Counted from the stretch's first letter, positions 32,151 to 43,064 are shown. The stretch is 64,000 nt of DNA from Clostridia bacterium (GCA_026418715.1 JAOAAV010000062.1:37862-101861); one strand, 5' to 3'. Translations and numbers: made by a program. Notes: a model not told the origin generated them from the letters alone.

Positions 32151-34121
32151 ATGAGCATTGTAGTAGCGAAGACGGCAGGGTTTTGTTATGGGGTAAAAAG
32201 AGCGGTCAATGAAGTTTATGACCGTGCATTGAAAAAAGAGGAGCATATTGCCACACTGGGCAAGCTGATTCATAACAGACAGGTCGTAGAGGATTTGGAG
32301 AAGATGGGTGTTAAGGCTTATGACTGTGTGGAAGATGTGCCCGAGGGAGTCCGCCTTGTCATCAGGACGCATGGTGTGGCTAAGGATGTTATAGAGAAAA
32401 TAGAAAAGAAAAATATTTCTTATGTTGATTTAACCTGCCCATTTGTGGAGAAAATACATAAGATTGTTAAGGAATATTATGAAAAGGGGTATAAAATCGT
32501 TATTATCGGTGATGGAAATCATCCTGAGGTGCAGGGGATTAACGGTTGGTGCAACAATGAAGGTATTATTGTTTATTCCTGCGATGAGGCAATCTTAGAC
32601 AAAATATCAGAAAAAAGGGTGTGTATTGTAGCACAAACAACAATAAACAGAGAAAATTTTGAGCAAGTTATACAATTTATAAAAAAAACTTGCCAAGGGG
32701 CTGTGGTTTTTGATACAATATGTAATGCGACAAAAGATAGACAATCGGAAACCTTGCATTTGGCGGAGGAATCTGATATTATGATTGTTGTGGGCGGGAA
32801 GGAAAGCTCAAATACAAGGAAACTGTACGAAATTTCAAGAAAGCGCTGCCCGCTTACGTTTCACATTGAAACTTTTGAGGATTTGCCTCAAAATATAAAT
32901 TATAAAAATAAAAAGATAGGTATTACGGCAGGAGCATCAACACCGAGTCGTATTATCGAGGAGGTTTTTACGGTAATGGATGAAATGACAAGAAATGAAC
33001 AGGGTATGGATTTTGCTCAGATGATTGAGGAATCTATAAAAACTTTAAATACAGGAGATGTTGTAACAGGTACCGTTGTTGAAGTCCGCAATAACGAAGT
33101 CATTGTGGATTTGGGATTTAAGTCCGATGGTATATTGGCGGCCGATCAGCTTACAGATGATCCGTACTTAAAGCCGTCGGATATCGTTAAGGTTGGAGAT
33201 CAGATTGACGTATTTATTGTAGGCGTTAACGATGCTGAAGGCAAGACCGTACTTTCCAGAAAAAGATTGGTTGCTATGGAAAATTGGAAGAAGATTAAGG
33301 AAGCGTATGAGAGTAAGACTATCTTAGAAGGAAAAGTTATACAAGTGGTAAAAGGTGGCGTAATTGCTCTTACAGAGGGCAATAAGGTATTTATACCCGC
33401 TCGTCAGGCATCTGAGAGATTTATTCAGGATTTGAGCACACTTTTGAATGCTAATGTAAAGTTTAGAATCATTGAATTGGATGAGAAGAGAAAACGCGTT
33501 ATCGGTTCGGTTCGTTCTGTTTTGGAGGAAGAAAGAAAAGGTTTAGAGGAGAAGTTCTGGGCTTCGGCAGAGGTTGGCAAGGAATATACCGGAACAGTGA
33601 AGTCGGTAACTGCGTTTGGCGCTTTTGTTGATATTGGCGGTGTTGACGGGTTGGTTCACATTTCCGAACTTAGCTGGAGTAAGATTAAGCATCCCTCGGA
33701 AATTGTTAAGGAGGGGGATGTGTTGACTGTTTATATTAAGGACATAAACAAGGAAACGAAAAAAATTGCTTTGGGTTACAAAAAGCAGGAAGATAATCCT
33801 TGGCTTGTTGCTCAGGCAAAGTACAATGTCGGAGATGTTGTTTCCTGCAAAATTGTCCGTATGGTTCCGTTTGGTGCGTTTGCGGAGATTATTCCGAATG
33901 TTGACGGGTTAATTCATATTTCGCAGATTTCGGATAAAAGGATAGGTAAGCCAGAGGATGTTTTGTCAATCGGTCAGGTGGTTGACGCAAAGATTACCGA
34001 CTTGAATTGGGAAAACAAAAAAATCAGCTTGAGCATAAAAGCGTTGATTGCGCCTGCAGCTGAGGCGGCAGAAGAAGCACATGAAGAAGCTGCCGAGGAG
34101 AGTATTCAGGAACAGGAATAA
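32151..34121 (+). CDS. Bifunctional IspH (HMBPP reductase) - ribosomal protein S1 fusion
   Basis: IspH motifs (AKTAGFCYGVKRAV, GDGNHPEVQGINGW, TAGASTPSRIIEEV) followed in one frame by S1 repeats (GAFVDIGGVDGLVHISEL, GAFAEIIPNVDGLIHISQI). Confidence 0.95.
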   Translation: MSIVVAKTAGFCYGVKRAVNEVYDRALKKEEHIATLGKLIHNRQVVEDLEKMGVKAYDCVEDVPEGVRLVIRTHGVAKDVIEKIEKKNISYVDLTCPFVEKIHKIVKEYYEKGYKIVIIGDGNHPEVQGINGWCNNEGIIVYSCDEAILDKISEKRVCIVAQTTINRENFEQVIQFIKKTCQGAVVFDTICNATKDRQSETLHLAEESDIMIVVGGKESSNTRKLYEISRKRCPLTFHIETFEDLPQNINYKNKKIGITAGASTPSRIIEEVFTVMDEMTRNEQGMDFAQMIEESIKTLNTGDVVTGTVVEVRNNEVIVDLGFKSDGILAADQLTDDPYLKPSDIVKVGDQIDVFIVGVNDAEGKTVLSRKRLVAMENWKKIKEAYESKTILEGKVIQVVKGGVIALTEGNKVFIPARQASERFIQDLSTLLNANVKFRIIELDEKRKRVIGSVRSVLEEERKGLEEKFWASAEVGKEYTGTVKSVTAFGAFVDIGGVDGLVHISELSWSKIKHPSEIVKEGDVLTVYIKDINKETKKIALGYKKQEDNPWLVAQAKYNVGDVVSCKIVRMVPFGAFAEIIPNVDGLIHISQISDKRIGKPEDVLSIGQVVDAKITDLNWENKKISLSIKALIAPAAEAAEEAHEEAAEESIQEQE

Positions 34122-34312
34122 ATATTATAGGCTGCGTGTAGCGCAGCCTTTGTTTTTTGCTCGCAGCAAGCCCAAGCTTTTGTTTGCAAATGAAAATTTT
34201 GGGTTTTTTAAACTTTTTGAATTAACAAATAATCTCCCGACATATAGTGTATAGGTATTTATCATTGAAGGAAAAAAGACACAAGTATGTATGGGAAGGA
34301 TGTTTTTCTGTT

Positions 34313-35692
34313 ATGAATCAGAGACTGGAATTTTTTAAGAAAAATATAAAAGGGAAGGATATAGCAGTTATCGGATTGGGGATCAGTAATTTGCCCTTAA
34401 TAAAATTTTTGGCAGCTGCGGGAGCAAAAGTTAACGTATGTGATATGAAAAGCCAAGATGCTTTTGGAGATGTTTGTGATGAGTTGTCAGAGTTGGGTGT
34501 TTCTTTTAGCTTGGGTACGGGTTATTTGGATAATTTAAATCAAGAAATTATCTTTAAAACACCGGGTATGCGCTTTGATATTCCGCCGCTTTGCAGGGCA
34601 AGAGATATGGGTGCGTTTGTTACATCTGAAATGGAGCTTTTTTTTGACTTGTGTCCCGCTCCCATTATAGGCGTTACTGGGAGTGACGGGAAAACAACCA
34701 CAACAACTCTTATTTATAAAATGCTCTCTGAGCAGGGCTGCTGTGCATGGCTTGGCGGGAACATAGGCAAGCCTCTTATAGGAGATGTTGACAATATAAA
34801 GGAGACCGACAGAGTTGTTCTTGAACTGAGCAGTTTCCAGCTGCATACTATGAAGGTTTCACCTCAGACAGCGGTTATTACAAATATTACCCCAAATCAT
34901 TTGGATATGCATAAAGATTATGAAGAATATATTGACGCAAAAAGGAATATTATGCGTTACCAGACTCCAAACTCAAGACTTGTCATAAATTTTGACAATG
35001 AGCACACTCGCAAAATAGGACAATGTGCCGCCGGAGAATGTGTTTATTTTTCAAGCAGTACAGAGCTTGAAAACGGGCTGTATTTAAAAGAGAATATGAT
35101 ATACCATAAAGATAAGCCGCTGCTTGCCATAAGCGACATTCAAATATTAGGGAAGCATAACATTGAAAATTATATGGCGGCAATCGGTGCGGTATATGAT
35201 ATGGTCAGTGCCGATTGCATAAAAAATGTTGCGAAAAATTTTTTTGGCGTGGCTCATAGAAATGAATTGGTTCGAATTTTGAATGGAGTCAAATACTATA
35301 ACAGTTCCATTGACTCCAGCCCAAACCGCACAAAAAATACCTTGAGCGTATTTAATGAGAAAGTTATACTTATTTGTGGAGGGAAGGAAAAAGGAATTCC
35401 CTATGATGATTTGGGACTGACTTTGGTTGAAAAGGTAAAGGTGTTGATTTTGATCGGCTCGTCGGCAGATAAGATAGAGGCGGCATTGAATAAGCAGATA
35501 AACCAAACGGGAAGGGGAAAGGATATAATGGTTGTTCGTGTATGCACGTATGAGGATGCGGTACGAGAAGCCTTTAAGCTTGCAAAAAGCGGCGACAGCG
35601 TGGTTTTGTCGCCTGCAAGCACTAGTTTTGATATGTTTGCAAATTTCGAAGAACGAGGAGATTTATTTAAAAAATTGGTGAATGAACTATAA
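34313..35692 (+). CDS. murD: UDP-N-acetylmuramoylalanine-D-glutamate ligase
   Basis: GVTGSDGKTTTTTLIYKML, LGGNIGKPL, ITPNHLDMHKDYEEYIDAKRNI. Confidence 0.94.
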   Translation: MNQRLEFFKKNIKGKDIAVIGLGISNLPLIKFLAAAGAKVNVCDMKSQDAFGDVCDELSELGVSFSLGTGYLDNLNQEIIFKTPGMRFDIPPLCRARDMGAFVTSEMELFFDLCPAPIIGVTGSDGKTTTTTLIYKMLSEQGCCAWLGGNIGKPLIGDVDNIKETDRVVLELSSFQLHTMKVSPQTAVITNITPNHLDMHKDYEEYIDAKRNIMRYQTPNSRLVINFDNEHTRKIGQCAAGECVYFSSSTELENGLYLKENMIYHKDKPLLAISDIQILGKHNIENYMAAIGAVYDMVSADCIKNVAKNFFGVAHRNELVRILNGVKYYNSSIDSSPNRTKNTLSVFNEKVILICGGKEKGIPYDDLGLTLVEKVKVLILIGSSADKIEAALNKQINQTGRGKDIMVVRVCTYEDAVREAFKLAKSGDSVVLSPASTSFDMFANFEERGDLFKKLVNEL

Positions 35693-35704
35693 GGAGAAAA
35701 AAAT

Positions 35705-36742
35705 ATGAAGGAGCTAATTAAAAAGCTGAGCGATATGCGAGGAGTATCAGGCTTTGAATATCGTCTGTCGGATAAAATAAAAGAGCTGTTTAGTGCGTAT
35801 TCGGATGAGGTGTATACGGATAAGCTTGGAAATGTTATTGCCGTAAAGCGGTGCGGAAAGCCTTGCGCAAAAAAAGTTATGATTGAGGCTCATTGTGATG
35901 AGATAGGATTAATGGTTAAGGACATAGATAAAAACGGTTTTATTACGTTCGTGTGCATAGGCGGTGTGGATACACGTATTTTGCCTGCGCTGGAGGTAAT
36001 TGTACACGGAAAACGGGATATTTTGGGGATCATAGGAGCAAAGCCTCCTCATTTGCAGTCGGCGGAAGAGGGCAAAAAAAGCGTAAAGATTGAGGATATG
36101 GCAATTGATGTGGGACTCGATTATGATGAAGTAATAGAGCTTGTGTCTATTGGCGACAGTATTACCCTGCCGCAGTCCGTTGGGGATTTGGGAGGGCAGT
36201 TTTCGGGAAAATCTTTGGATGACAGGGCAAGCATAGCAGCTTTAATTGCGGTTTTTAAAAACCTTCAAAAGGTTAAGCTGGATGTGGATGTATATGCAAC
36301 TGTTGCGGTACAGGAGGAAATAGGGTCAAGGGGTGCTAAAACAGCCTCTTATGCAATAGAGCCGGACATTGCAGTCGCGGTTGACGTCTGCCACGCAATT
36401 ACGCCGGACAATTCTTACAATGCGTTTGAGTTGGGTTCGGGATGCATTATATCGGTCGGGCCAAACATCCATCCTAAGCTTCAAAAAAGACTATCTAAAA
36501 CAGCAAAGGATTACAATATTAAAACTGCTTTGGACGTTGCGGGAGGCAGTACAGGTACAGACGGATGGGCGATACAGGTGTCACGAAACGGCATTCCCAC
36601 GGCGGTTTTATCCATACCTTTAAAGTATATGCATACTTGTGTGGAAACTCTTATGATATCGGATGTGGAGGCTGTAGCGTCTCTTTTGACTTTTTTTATA
36701 CAAAATCTTGATGAGAATCTGGAGGAATGGCTGTGCTACTGA
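35705..36742 (+). CDS. M42 family metallopeptidase (copy 1)
   Basis: EAHCDEIGLMVKDI, KSLDDRASIAALI, VQEEIGSRGAKTA, GGSTGTDGWAI. Confidence 0.93.
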   Translation: MKELIKKLSDMRGVSGFEYRLSDKIKELFSAYSDEVYTDKLGNVIAVKRCGKPCAKKVMIEAHCDEIGLMVKDIDKNGFITFVCIGGVDTRILPALEVIVHGKRDILGIIGAKPPHLQSAEEGKKSVKIEDMAIDVGLDYDEVIELVSIGDSITLPQSVGDLGGQFSGKSLDDRASIAALIAVFKNLQKVKLDVDVYATVAVQEEIGSRGAKTASYAIEPDIAVAVDVCHAITPDNSYNAFELGSGCIISVGPNIHPKLQKRLSKTAKDYNIKTALDVAGGSTGTDGWAIQVSRNGIPTAVLSIPLKYMHTCVETLMISDVEAVASLLTFFIQNLDENLEEWLCY

Positions 36743-37752
36743 AAAAATTGTGCGAAACAAATGGAGTCAGCGGCGATGAGGGAAGAGTACGCAGATTGAT
36801 TATGGATGAAATAAAGCCGTTTGCCGATGAGATTATTGTCGACTCCATAGGCAATATTATTGCGCTGAAAAAGGGAGAATGTTCGGATAAAAAGGTGATG
36901 TTGTCTGCTCATATGGACGAGATAGGATTTATCATTAAAGGCATTACTGATAAGGGATATCTGCAGTTTGAAACTGTCGGCGGAATTGATACGAGGGTGA
37001 TTATCTCGAAAAAGGTCAAGATTGGAGAAAAAGAAGTTCCCGGAATAATAGGCATGAAGGCGATACATCTTCAAAAAAAGGAGGAAAGGGAAACTGTACC
37101 TGAAATTAAAAATTTGTATATTGATATAGGTGCAAAGAATAAGGAAGATGCTGAAAAAAAGGTTGAGCTTGGAGATTATGCGGCATTTGACACCGGATAT
37201 CAAGAGTTTGGAAACGGGAAAATTAAGGCAAAAGCACTGGATGACAGAATAGGCTGTATGGTGCTTATTGAAGCGTTGAAGCACAAGTGCAAATATGATT
37301 TGTATGTATGCTTTTTAGCGCAGGAGGAGGTAGGTCTTCGTGGTGCGCAAATTGCATCATACAGAATAAAGCCAGATATTGCATTGGTTCTTGAAAGTAC
37401 TACATGTTCGGATGTTTTTCGCTCAAAGGAGCATGAGTATTCCACTGTTTTAGGACAAGGCGTTGCGGTAACATTTATGGACAGAAGCACAATTGTAGAA
37501 AGGCAATACTCAAAATGGCTGTATGATACCGCCCAAAAAGCCAATATACCTGTACAATATAAAAAAACAACCATGGGAGGCAATGATGCGGGGGCAATCC
37601 ATATTTGCGGCGAGGGTATAAAAACAGGGGTTTTATCTGTACCCTGCAGATACTTGCACTCTCCAGCAGGTGTTGTTTCAAAGTCTGACATAAAGGCGAT
37701 GCAGGATTTGACTATTCTGTTTATAGATAGAATAGAAGAGCTTGTGCAATGA
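36727..37752 (+). CDS. M42 family metallopeptidase (copy 2)
   Basis: SAHMDEIGFIIKGI, KALDDRIGCMVLIEAL, AQEEVGLRGAQIA. Confidence 0.93.
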   Translation: MAVLLKKLCETNGVSGDEGRVRRLIMDEIKPFADEIIVDSIGNIIALKKGECSDKKVMLSAHMDEIGFIIKGITDKGYLQFETVGGIDTRVIISKKVKIGEKEVPGIIGMKAIHLQKKEERETVPEIKNLYIDIGAKNKEDAEKKVELGDYAAFDTGYQEFGNGKIKAKALDDRIGCMVLIEALKHKCKYDLYVCFLAQEEVGLRGAQIASYRIKPDIALVLESTTCSDVFRSKEHEYSTVLGQGVAVTFMDRSTIVERQYSKWLYDTAQKANIPVQYKKTTMGGNDAGAIHICGEGIKTGVLSVPCRYLHSPAGVVSKSDIKAMQDLTILFIDRIEELVQ

Positions 37753-37782
37753 AGTTGATATTGTGAAAGGAATGAGAATACG

Positions 37783-38769
37783 GTGAAATTGTTGGAAAAA
37801 TTAGTTTGTTGCAATTCAGTGTCCGGAAATGAAAAAGAAATTAGAGAATGTATTATAAATGAGATTGAGCCTTATGCAGATGAAATAAAAATGGATGCAT
37901 TGGGTAATTTAATCGTACACAAAAAAGGCGCGGGCAAGAGGGTAATGTATGCTGCCCATATGGATGAAATAGGTGTTATTGCAACATTCATTGATGAAAA
38001 CGGATTTATTAGATTTGCAAATGTGGGTGGATTGAATGTAAGAAACCTTGTAAATTTGAAGGTTGTTTTTACAAACGGAACGGTTGGGGTGATAGGCAGC
38101 GAGGAAGAAGAGTTTAAGAAACACCCCTCAATATCAAAGCTTTATATAGATATAGGAGCGGACAGCAGGGATGAAGCCGAAAAAAAGGTATGTATAGGGG
38201 ATACGGCAATGTTTCTCGGGGATATGCATATTACCGGCGGCAGAGTTGTGTCAAAGGCTTTGGATAATCGAGTGGGCTGTTACATTTTGATAGAAACGTT
38301 GAAGCGATTGAAAAGTGTTCCGAATGATTTATATTTCGTTTTTACCGTGCAGGAGGAAGTAGGACTCAGAGGAGCGAGAACATCTGCTTTTGGCATAGAT
38401 CCTGATATGGGAATTTCGGTTGATGTAACTGATACGGGGGATACTCCCGAGGCCGAGGCTATGGCGGTAAAGCTTGGAAAGGGTGCGGCTATAAAGGTAA
38501 AGGACAGTTCTATTTTATGTCACAGCGATGTTCGCACGCTCATGATAGAGACGGCAAAGAAAAACAAAATTCCCTATCAGCTTGAAGTCTTAACGGCGGG
38601 CGGAACTGATGCGGGAGCAATTCATACAACAAGAGCCGGCGTTCCGACGGGCGGTCTGTCTGTGCCAGTGCGATATATACACTCACCTTCTGAAATGGCG
38701 GACATTGGCGATATAAATGCCTGTATTGATTTGCTTGAGGCAATCTGCAATACAAGGATACAGATATAA
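37783..38769 (+). CDS. M42 family metallopeptidase (copy 3)
   Basis: AAHMDEIGVIATFI, KALDNRVGCYILIETL, VQEEVGLRGARTS, GGTDAGAIHTT. Confidence 0.93.
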   Translation: MKLLEKLVCCNSVSGNEKEIRECIINEIEPYADEIKMDALGNLIVHKKGAGKRVMYAAHMDEIGVIATFIDENGFIRFANVGGLNVRNLVNLKVVFTNGTVGVIGSEEEEFKKHPSISKLYIDIGADSRDEAEKKVCIGDTAMFLGDMHITGGRVVSKALDNRVGCYILIETLKRLKSVPNDLYFVFTVQEEVGLRGARTSAFGIDPDMGISVDVTDTGDTPEAEAMAVKLGKGAAIKVKDSSILCHSDVRTLMIETAKKNKIPYQLEVLTAGGTDAGAIHTTRAGVPTGGLSVPVRYIHSPSEMADIGDINACIDLLEAICNTRIQI

Positions 38770-38780
38770 AGAAAAACTCA

Positions 38781-38812
38781 AAAGCCTTCCTCAAACAGTG
38801 GAAGGCTTTTTT
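38781..38812 (+). terminator. Rho-independent terminator after M42 cluster
   Basis: aaagccttcc-tcaaacagt-ggaaggcttt + Ts. Confidence 0.85.
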
Positions 38813-38852
38813 GCAGCAGAAAAAAACTTAAAATTTTATTGTTTTCATGCAA

Positions 38853-39689
38853 TTATCCTAAAAATATTTCAAATAAGGAATAACATACGGAAAAATATAG
38901 AAAATATCCTCCGGTCATGATGTATAAAACTTTTTCAGGGGAAACAGAACGCCACTGTGCTCTTAAGGCTTCGTAACTTAGTATTACGGAAGCGATATAA
39001 CCTGCAAACAGCATCAATATAACGGTATTCATTGATAAAAATGCAAACAGCAGGCCGATAAAACCCATCGCCGTGACGGGCAGAGAAGCCAAAGAAAGAC
39101 GAACAGCAATATCCCAAAAGTCCGTATATCTTTTGAAGATGAAGCGGTTTATAAAATGGAATATCATCGATAATACGAAAAACTGTATTAAAGTAAATGC
39201 CGTGATACTGATTATGCTCAGGAGAGCATTTCCTATCCGGACATATGCGGCGGTGCCGCCAAAGCTGATAAGCTTCGATAGCATATTCAAAATGCTCCGG
39301 TTTATATTGTTTGGTGACGAAAAAACGATAAATGACAGCACAATACCGAGTATAACGTTCAGGATAATAGCTTCCAACGCTCCCGCTGAGCCGGGATTGG
39401 AAACTGTATAAACAGGGTCTTTGAAAAAATTCATTATAAGATTTCCAAACTCTTTCAGTGAGCTTTTTTGATTTTTCACACGTTTCATATTTACATTTTT
39501 TTTAAATTTTATAGCTTTTAATATGTCTTTTATATTATGCCTTTTCTTGAATTCGGAAGGCTTCTTGAAATTTTGCTGATTAAATTGCTGCGCCTGCTGC
39601 TTCTCTGCTCTTGCTTTTGCACTTTGCACGCAATTGCATTGTTCGTCTTTTGTTAATTCTTTTCCGCAATACATACAAAATCTGCTCAT
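38853..39689 (-). CDS. Zinc-ribbon multi-TM membrane protein (YIP1-like)
   Basis: N-terminal FCMYCGKELTKDEQCNC ribbon and several hydrophobic helices. Confidence 0.6.
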   Translation of the reverse strand: MSRFCMYCGKELTKDEQCNCVQSAKARAEKQQAQQFNQQNFKKPSEFKKRHNIKDILKAIKFKKNVNMKRVKNQKSSLKEFGNLIMNFFKDPVYTVSNPGSAGALEAIILNVILGIVLSFIVFSSPNNINRSILNMLSKLISFGGTAAYVRIGNALLSIISITAFTLIQFFVLSMIFHFINRFIFKRYTDFWDIAVRLSLASLPVTAMGFIGLLFAFLSMNTVILMLFAGYIASVILSYEALRAQWRSVSPEKVLYIMTGGYFLYFSVCYSLFEIFLG

Positions 39690-39759
39690 GTCAAACATCC
39701 TTTCTTTGATGTTATTATCAGAGTTTTATGAGTTTATCTTTGAACAAAGCTGGCTTTCG

Positions 39760-42700
39760 TCAATCGAACAGTGCCAGAAGTTCCTCCTTTGAAAGACCGC
39801 CTATCGTAGTTTTGTTTGCTGTTATAATTCCATCTGCAAGACTTCTCTTTTTTTCTTGCAGTTTTATTATTTTCTCTTCAATGGTACCCTTTGAAGCAAG
39901 CTTTATAACCTGCACAGCTTTTTTTTGACCTATCCGATATGCCCGATCCGATGCCTGATCCATCACACTGGGGTTCCACCACGGATCATAATGTATAACG
40001 GTGTCTGCTCCGATTAAATTAAGGCCCGTTCCTCCAGCTTTGAGAGAAATTAAAAATACACTGTTTTCACCTGCATTGAATTTGTCGGCAAGTTTTGTGC
40101 GCTCATGGGAAGGTATAGAGCCGTCCAAATAGAAATAAGAAATTCCCAATTTCACAAGACGTTTTTTTATAATTTCAAGCATGGATGTAAACTGTGAAAA
40201 TACAAGAGCTCTATGCCCTGCACCGACGGCATCCGACAAAAGCTCCTCCAAAAGAAGAAGTTTTCCGCTTTCCTTTTTGTATTCAGCGTCAAAAAGTGAC
40301 GGATGACAACAAATTTGACGCAGACGAGTTAAAAGCGCCAGAATGCGAATTTTATTGTTTTCGTATCTATCCTGCACAAGAGAGGAAATTTCGTTTTTTG
40401 CGGAGGCTAAATATGCCATGTATAATTTTTTTTGCTCGGTGGTGAGTTCTGCATATACGGTATTTTCAATTTTTTCGGGAAGCTCCGACAATACGTCCGT
40501 TTTCATTCTGCGCAGAATAAATGGTTTAATTTTGTCCTTTAGATTTGAGAATGAGTCCGAATCATCCTCTTTTGAAATCGGACGTTCAAAGCGCTGAAAA
40601 AATTCACTGTAAGAGTACAGGTATCCTGGCATTATAAAATCGAATATCGACCAAAGCTCCGAGAGGGAGTTTTCTATCGGTGTGCCTGTCAGAGCAAAGC
40701 ATCTGTCCGCATTTATTTTTTTTACGCTCTTGGCATTCATGGTTTTGTAATTTTTAATATGCTGTGCTTCGTCGATAAAACAATAGCAAAAATGAAGATC
40801 CGAGTACATTTGTATATCGCGGCGCAAAAGCGGGTAGGAGGTGATGATAAAATCATATGCTTTATAATTTTTGATAAGAGCCTCTCTTTCTTTTTTTGTG
40901 CCGTCTATAATGAGAGCATTAGAACTTGGCGAAAAACGCTGTATTTCATTGAGCCAGTTATATGTTAGTGCGCTCGGGCAGATAATCAGTGCGGGTTCTG
41001 CTTTATTTTCGCCGCACACAAAGGCTATAACCTGCAGCGTTTTCCCAAGCCCCATATCATCCGCCAAAATTCCGCCAAGCCCCAATTCGCTTAATTGTTT
41101 GAACCAATTCACACCGTATTTTTGATACGTGCGAAGAACATTCGACATATAATCCGGAATACACGCTTTAATATTTTTTATTTTATTTACGGCGTCTATG
41201 AAGGAATTATCAAGATAAAATCCTTTTAAGCCTGCATCCGCCAAGCCTGCAAGATACAGTAGATTGTGCTTTTGGAGAAGCTTTTTCGAGTTTTTGATGT
41301 CATTGTCATTGAAATTGAGCTTTTCTAAAAGCTCAAAAGAGGATGCATCTTCATATACATCTAAAAAGCTTCCGTCCGGCAGACGATAGTATTTTTTCTT
41401 AAGCCTCACTGCACTTAAAATACCTCGGATTTCATCGGGTGAAAGATCTGATTCAAAGTCTGCTTCAAGCAGGTCGATATCGTAATTATAACGTATGTGT
41501 CCTTTTATATCAAGCTTTCTTTTTGGCCTGATCTGTTCAAACGCATTCGAATAATAAAGTGCACAAGGGATAGTGTGCAGGGTATTCGATATGAATTCAT
41601 AAATATCATCATCATCTTCAAGGACATATATGCCGTCTGCAATATTAAAATTTTTAAAATAGCTTAAAATGTTTTCTTCCGCAAAATAGTCACGCACAAT
41701 TATTTTATTCTTATTTCCTTCCGCACTTGGAAGTCGTATTGAGAAGCTACCGTACAAAGCCTTAATTACAGCGCTTATTCCGTTTTTATATTTGTCAAAA
41801 TACACTTCAAAGGCAGGATGCTCGTTTATTATCATATCATCAAGACCTTGAGCGGCAACACCATGCTTGTCCTTTATAACTGGCAAAACCTTTGCCGCAA
41901 AATTGATTGCATTGTCACCTTTAAATCTTATTTGTGTGCGGTTTTCGCTGTTTAAAGCATTATAAATGGGCATAAACCAGCTTTGCCATTTTGGATCGGT
42001 ACGATAAAGGTCACCTTCATAAAAAAACCAGCTTCCATCAGGAGTTAAAGCCAGCCCGCTTTCGCTTATCGAAAGATGAATCTGCTGTGAATCTCCTAAA
42101 ATATCTATTAAAATGTCTGGATTTTCATTTTTTATCCTCAGGTCATGGCAAGGGAGCCCGTTTATAAAAAGTTCAAAATTATCCTCATCAAGCAGCTCAA
42201 ACAGACGCTTTGCAGTGTATGGGCAAATATTGAGTGAAGTTGCTGCATTTACGTGGCCTGAACCATCAGAAAATTTATTTTGATACGCTTCCGCGAGCAA
42301 ATCCAGTATTTTTATCTGCATATCATCGAAGGAAAAATGATCTTTTGAGTAGACTGATTTTGTATTTATTTTATATTGTGTATTCTTTGAATACGCTTCC
42401 AAAAAGCGATTGATTTGCAGAGAAGATTTTTCGTATTTTAGTTCAATGAAATATTCACAATTTCTGCGATAAGAGGTGTTTAATCTAATGGTCAGGAAAA
42501 GACGAAATTTTTCTTTCTGTCTCTCAAGTGAGTTAAATTCTTTGCACAAATTTGAGGCAATTATATCATTTTCATCAGTAAAATTATCATATTCGGTTAA
42601 TTCAGCCTGACGCTGCTTAAGGACAGCCACAATATGTTTGCAGGTGCTTTGCATTGTCTGATAATACGGACAGGAGCAAAAATAATCTTTTATCTTATCT

Positions 42701-42870
42701 TGAAAAAATCTTATATGCACATCATAAAGATCATCACCGTCTACTATTGCGCTGATTATGTTGGTATCACGGCGTCTTAAATGCACACGTCCCTGCCTGA
42801 AGTAATCTAAGCCACGCATATATATTGTTTTTGAGCAAATTTCTTGTATCATTTCATCTGTTATTTGCAT
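39760..42870 (-). CDS. SWIM zinc finger - SNF2 family DEAD/DEAH helicase
   Basis: CSCPYYQTMQSTCKHIVAVL SWIM; DDMGLGKTLQVIAF, DEAQHIKNY, LTGTPIENS, DPWWNPSVMDQASDRAYRIGQ. Confidence 0.94.
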   Translation of the reverse strand: MQITDEMIQEICSKTIYMRGLDYFRQGRVHLRRRDTNIISAIVDGDDLYDVHIRFFQDKIKDYFCSCPYYQTMQSTCKHIVAVLKQRQAELTEYDNFTDENDIIASNLCKEFNSLERQKEKFRLFLTIRLNTSYRRNCEYFIELKYEKSSLQINRFLEAYSKNTQYKINTKSVYSKDHFSFDDMQIKILDLLAEAYQNKFSDGSGHVNAATSLNICPYTAKRLFELLDEDNFELFINGLPCHDLRIKNENPDILIDILGDSQQIHLSISESGLALTPDGSWFFYEGDLYRTDPKWQSWFMPIYNALNSENRTQIRFKGDNAINFAAKVLPVIKDKHGVAAQGLDDMIINEHPAFEVYFDKYKNGISAVIKALYGSFSIRLPSAEGNKNKIIVRDYFAEENILSYFKNFNIADGIYVLEDDDDIYEFISNTLHTIPCALYYSNAFEQIRPKRKLDIKGHIRYNYDIDLLEADFESDLSPDEIRGILSAVRLKKKYYRLPDGSFLDVYEDASSFELLEKLNFNDNDIKNSKKLLQKHNLLYLAGLADAGLKGFYLDNSFIDAVNKIKNIKACIPDYMSNVLRTYQKYGVNWFKQLSELGLGGILADDMGLGKTLQVIAFVCGENKAEPALIICPSALTYNWLNEIQRFSPSSNALIIDGTKKEREALIKNYKAYDFIITSYPLLRRDIQMYSDLHFCYCFIDEAQHIKNYKTMNAKSVKKINADRCFALTGTPIENSLSELWSIFDFIMPGYLYSYSEFFQRFERPISKEDDSDSFSNLKDKIKPFILRRMKTDVLSELPEKIENTVYAELTTEQKKLYMAYLASAKNEISSLVQDRYENNKIRILALLTRLRQICCHPSLFDAEYKKESGKLLLLEELLSDAVGAGHRALVFSQFTSMLEIIKKRLVKLGISYFYLDGSIPSHERTKLADKFNAGENSVFLISLKAGGTGLNLIGADTVIHYDPWWNPSVMDQASDRAYRIGQKKAVQVIKLASKGTIEEKIIKLQEKKRSLADGIITANKTTIGGLSKEELLALFD

Positions 42871-43035
42871 GCTTACCTCACTGCCATAAATGTAAAATTT
42901 ATAGAAAATATACACTTTCCCATTAGAGTTTGTCTAGGTATCATTCCATGATATCATATTTTCATAAATTCAGCAAGTTTTACACGAGTTAAATAAAAAA
43001 TTTTTTGTGTTATCTGTCAATTGTACCATAATGTA

Positions 43036-43064
43036 TTGACACTTTGGATGAACACAGATAAAAT
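43036..43064 (+). promoter_or_regulatory. Near-consensus sigma-A promoter in the 5' region of thiT
   Basis: TTGACA-N17-TAAAAT, ~270 nt upstream of the thiT ATG. Confidence 0.55.

Noticed and set aside
40194-41125. Plus-strand ORFs inside the SNF2 helicase gene
   Set aside because: Antisense shadows of a conserved minus-strand gene.
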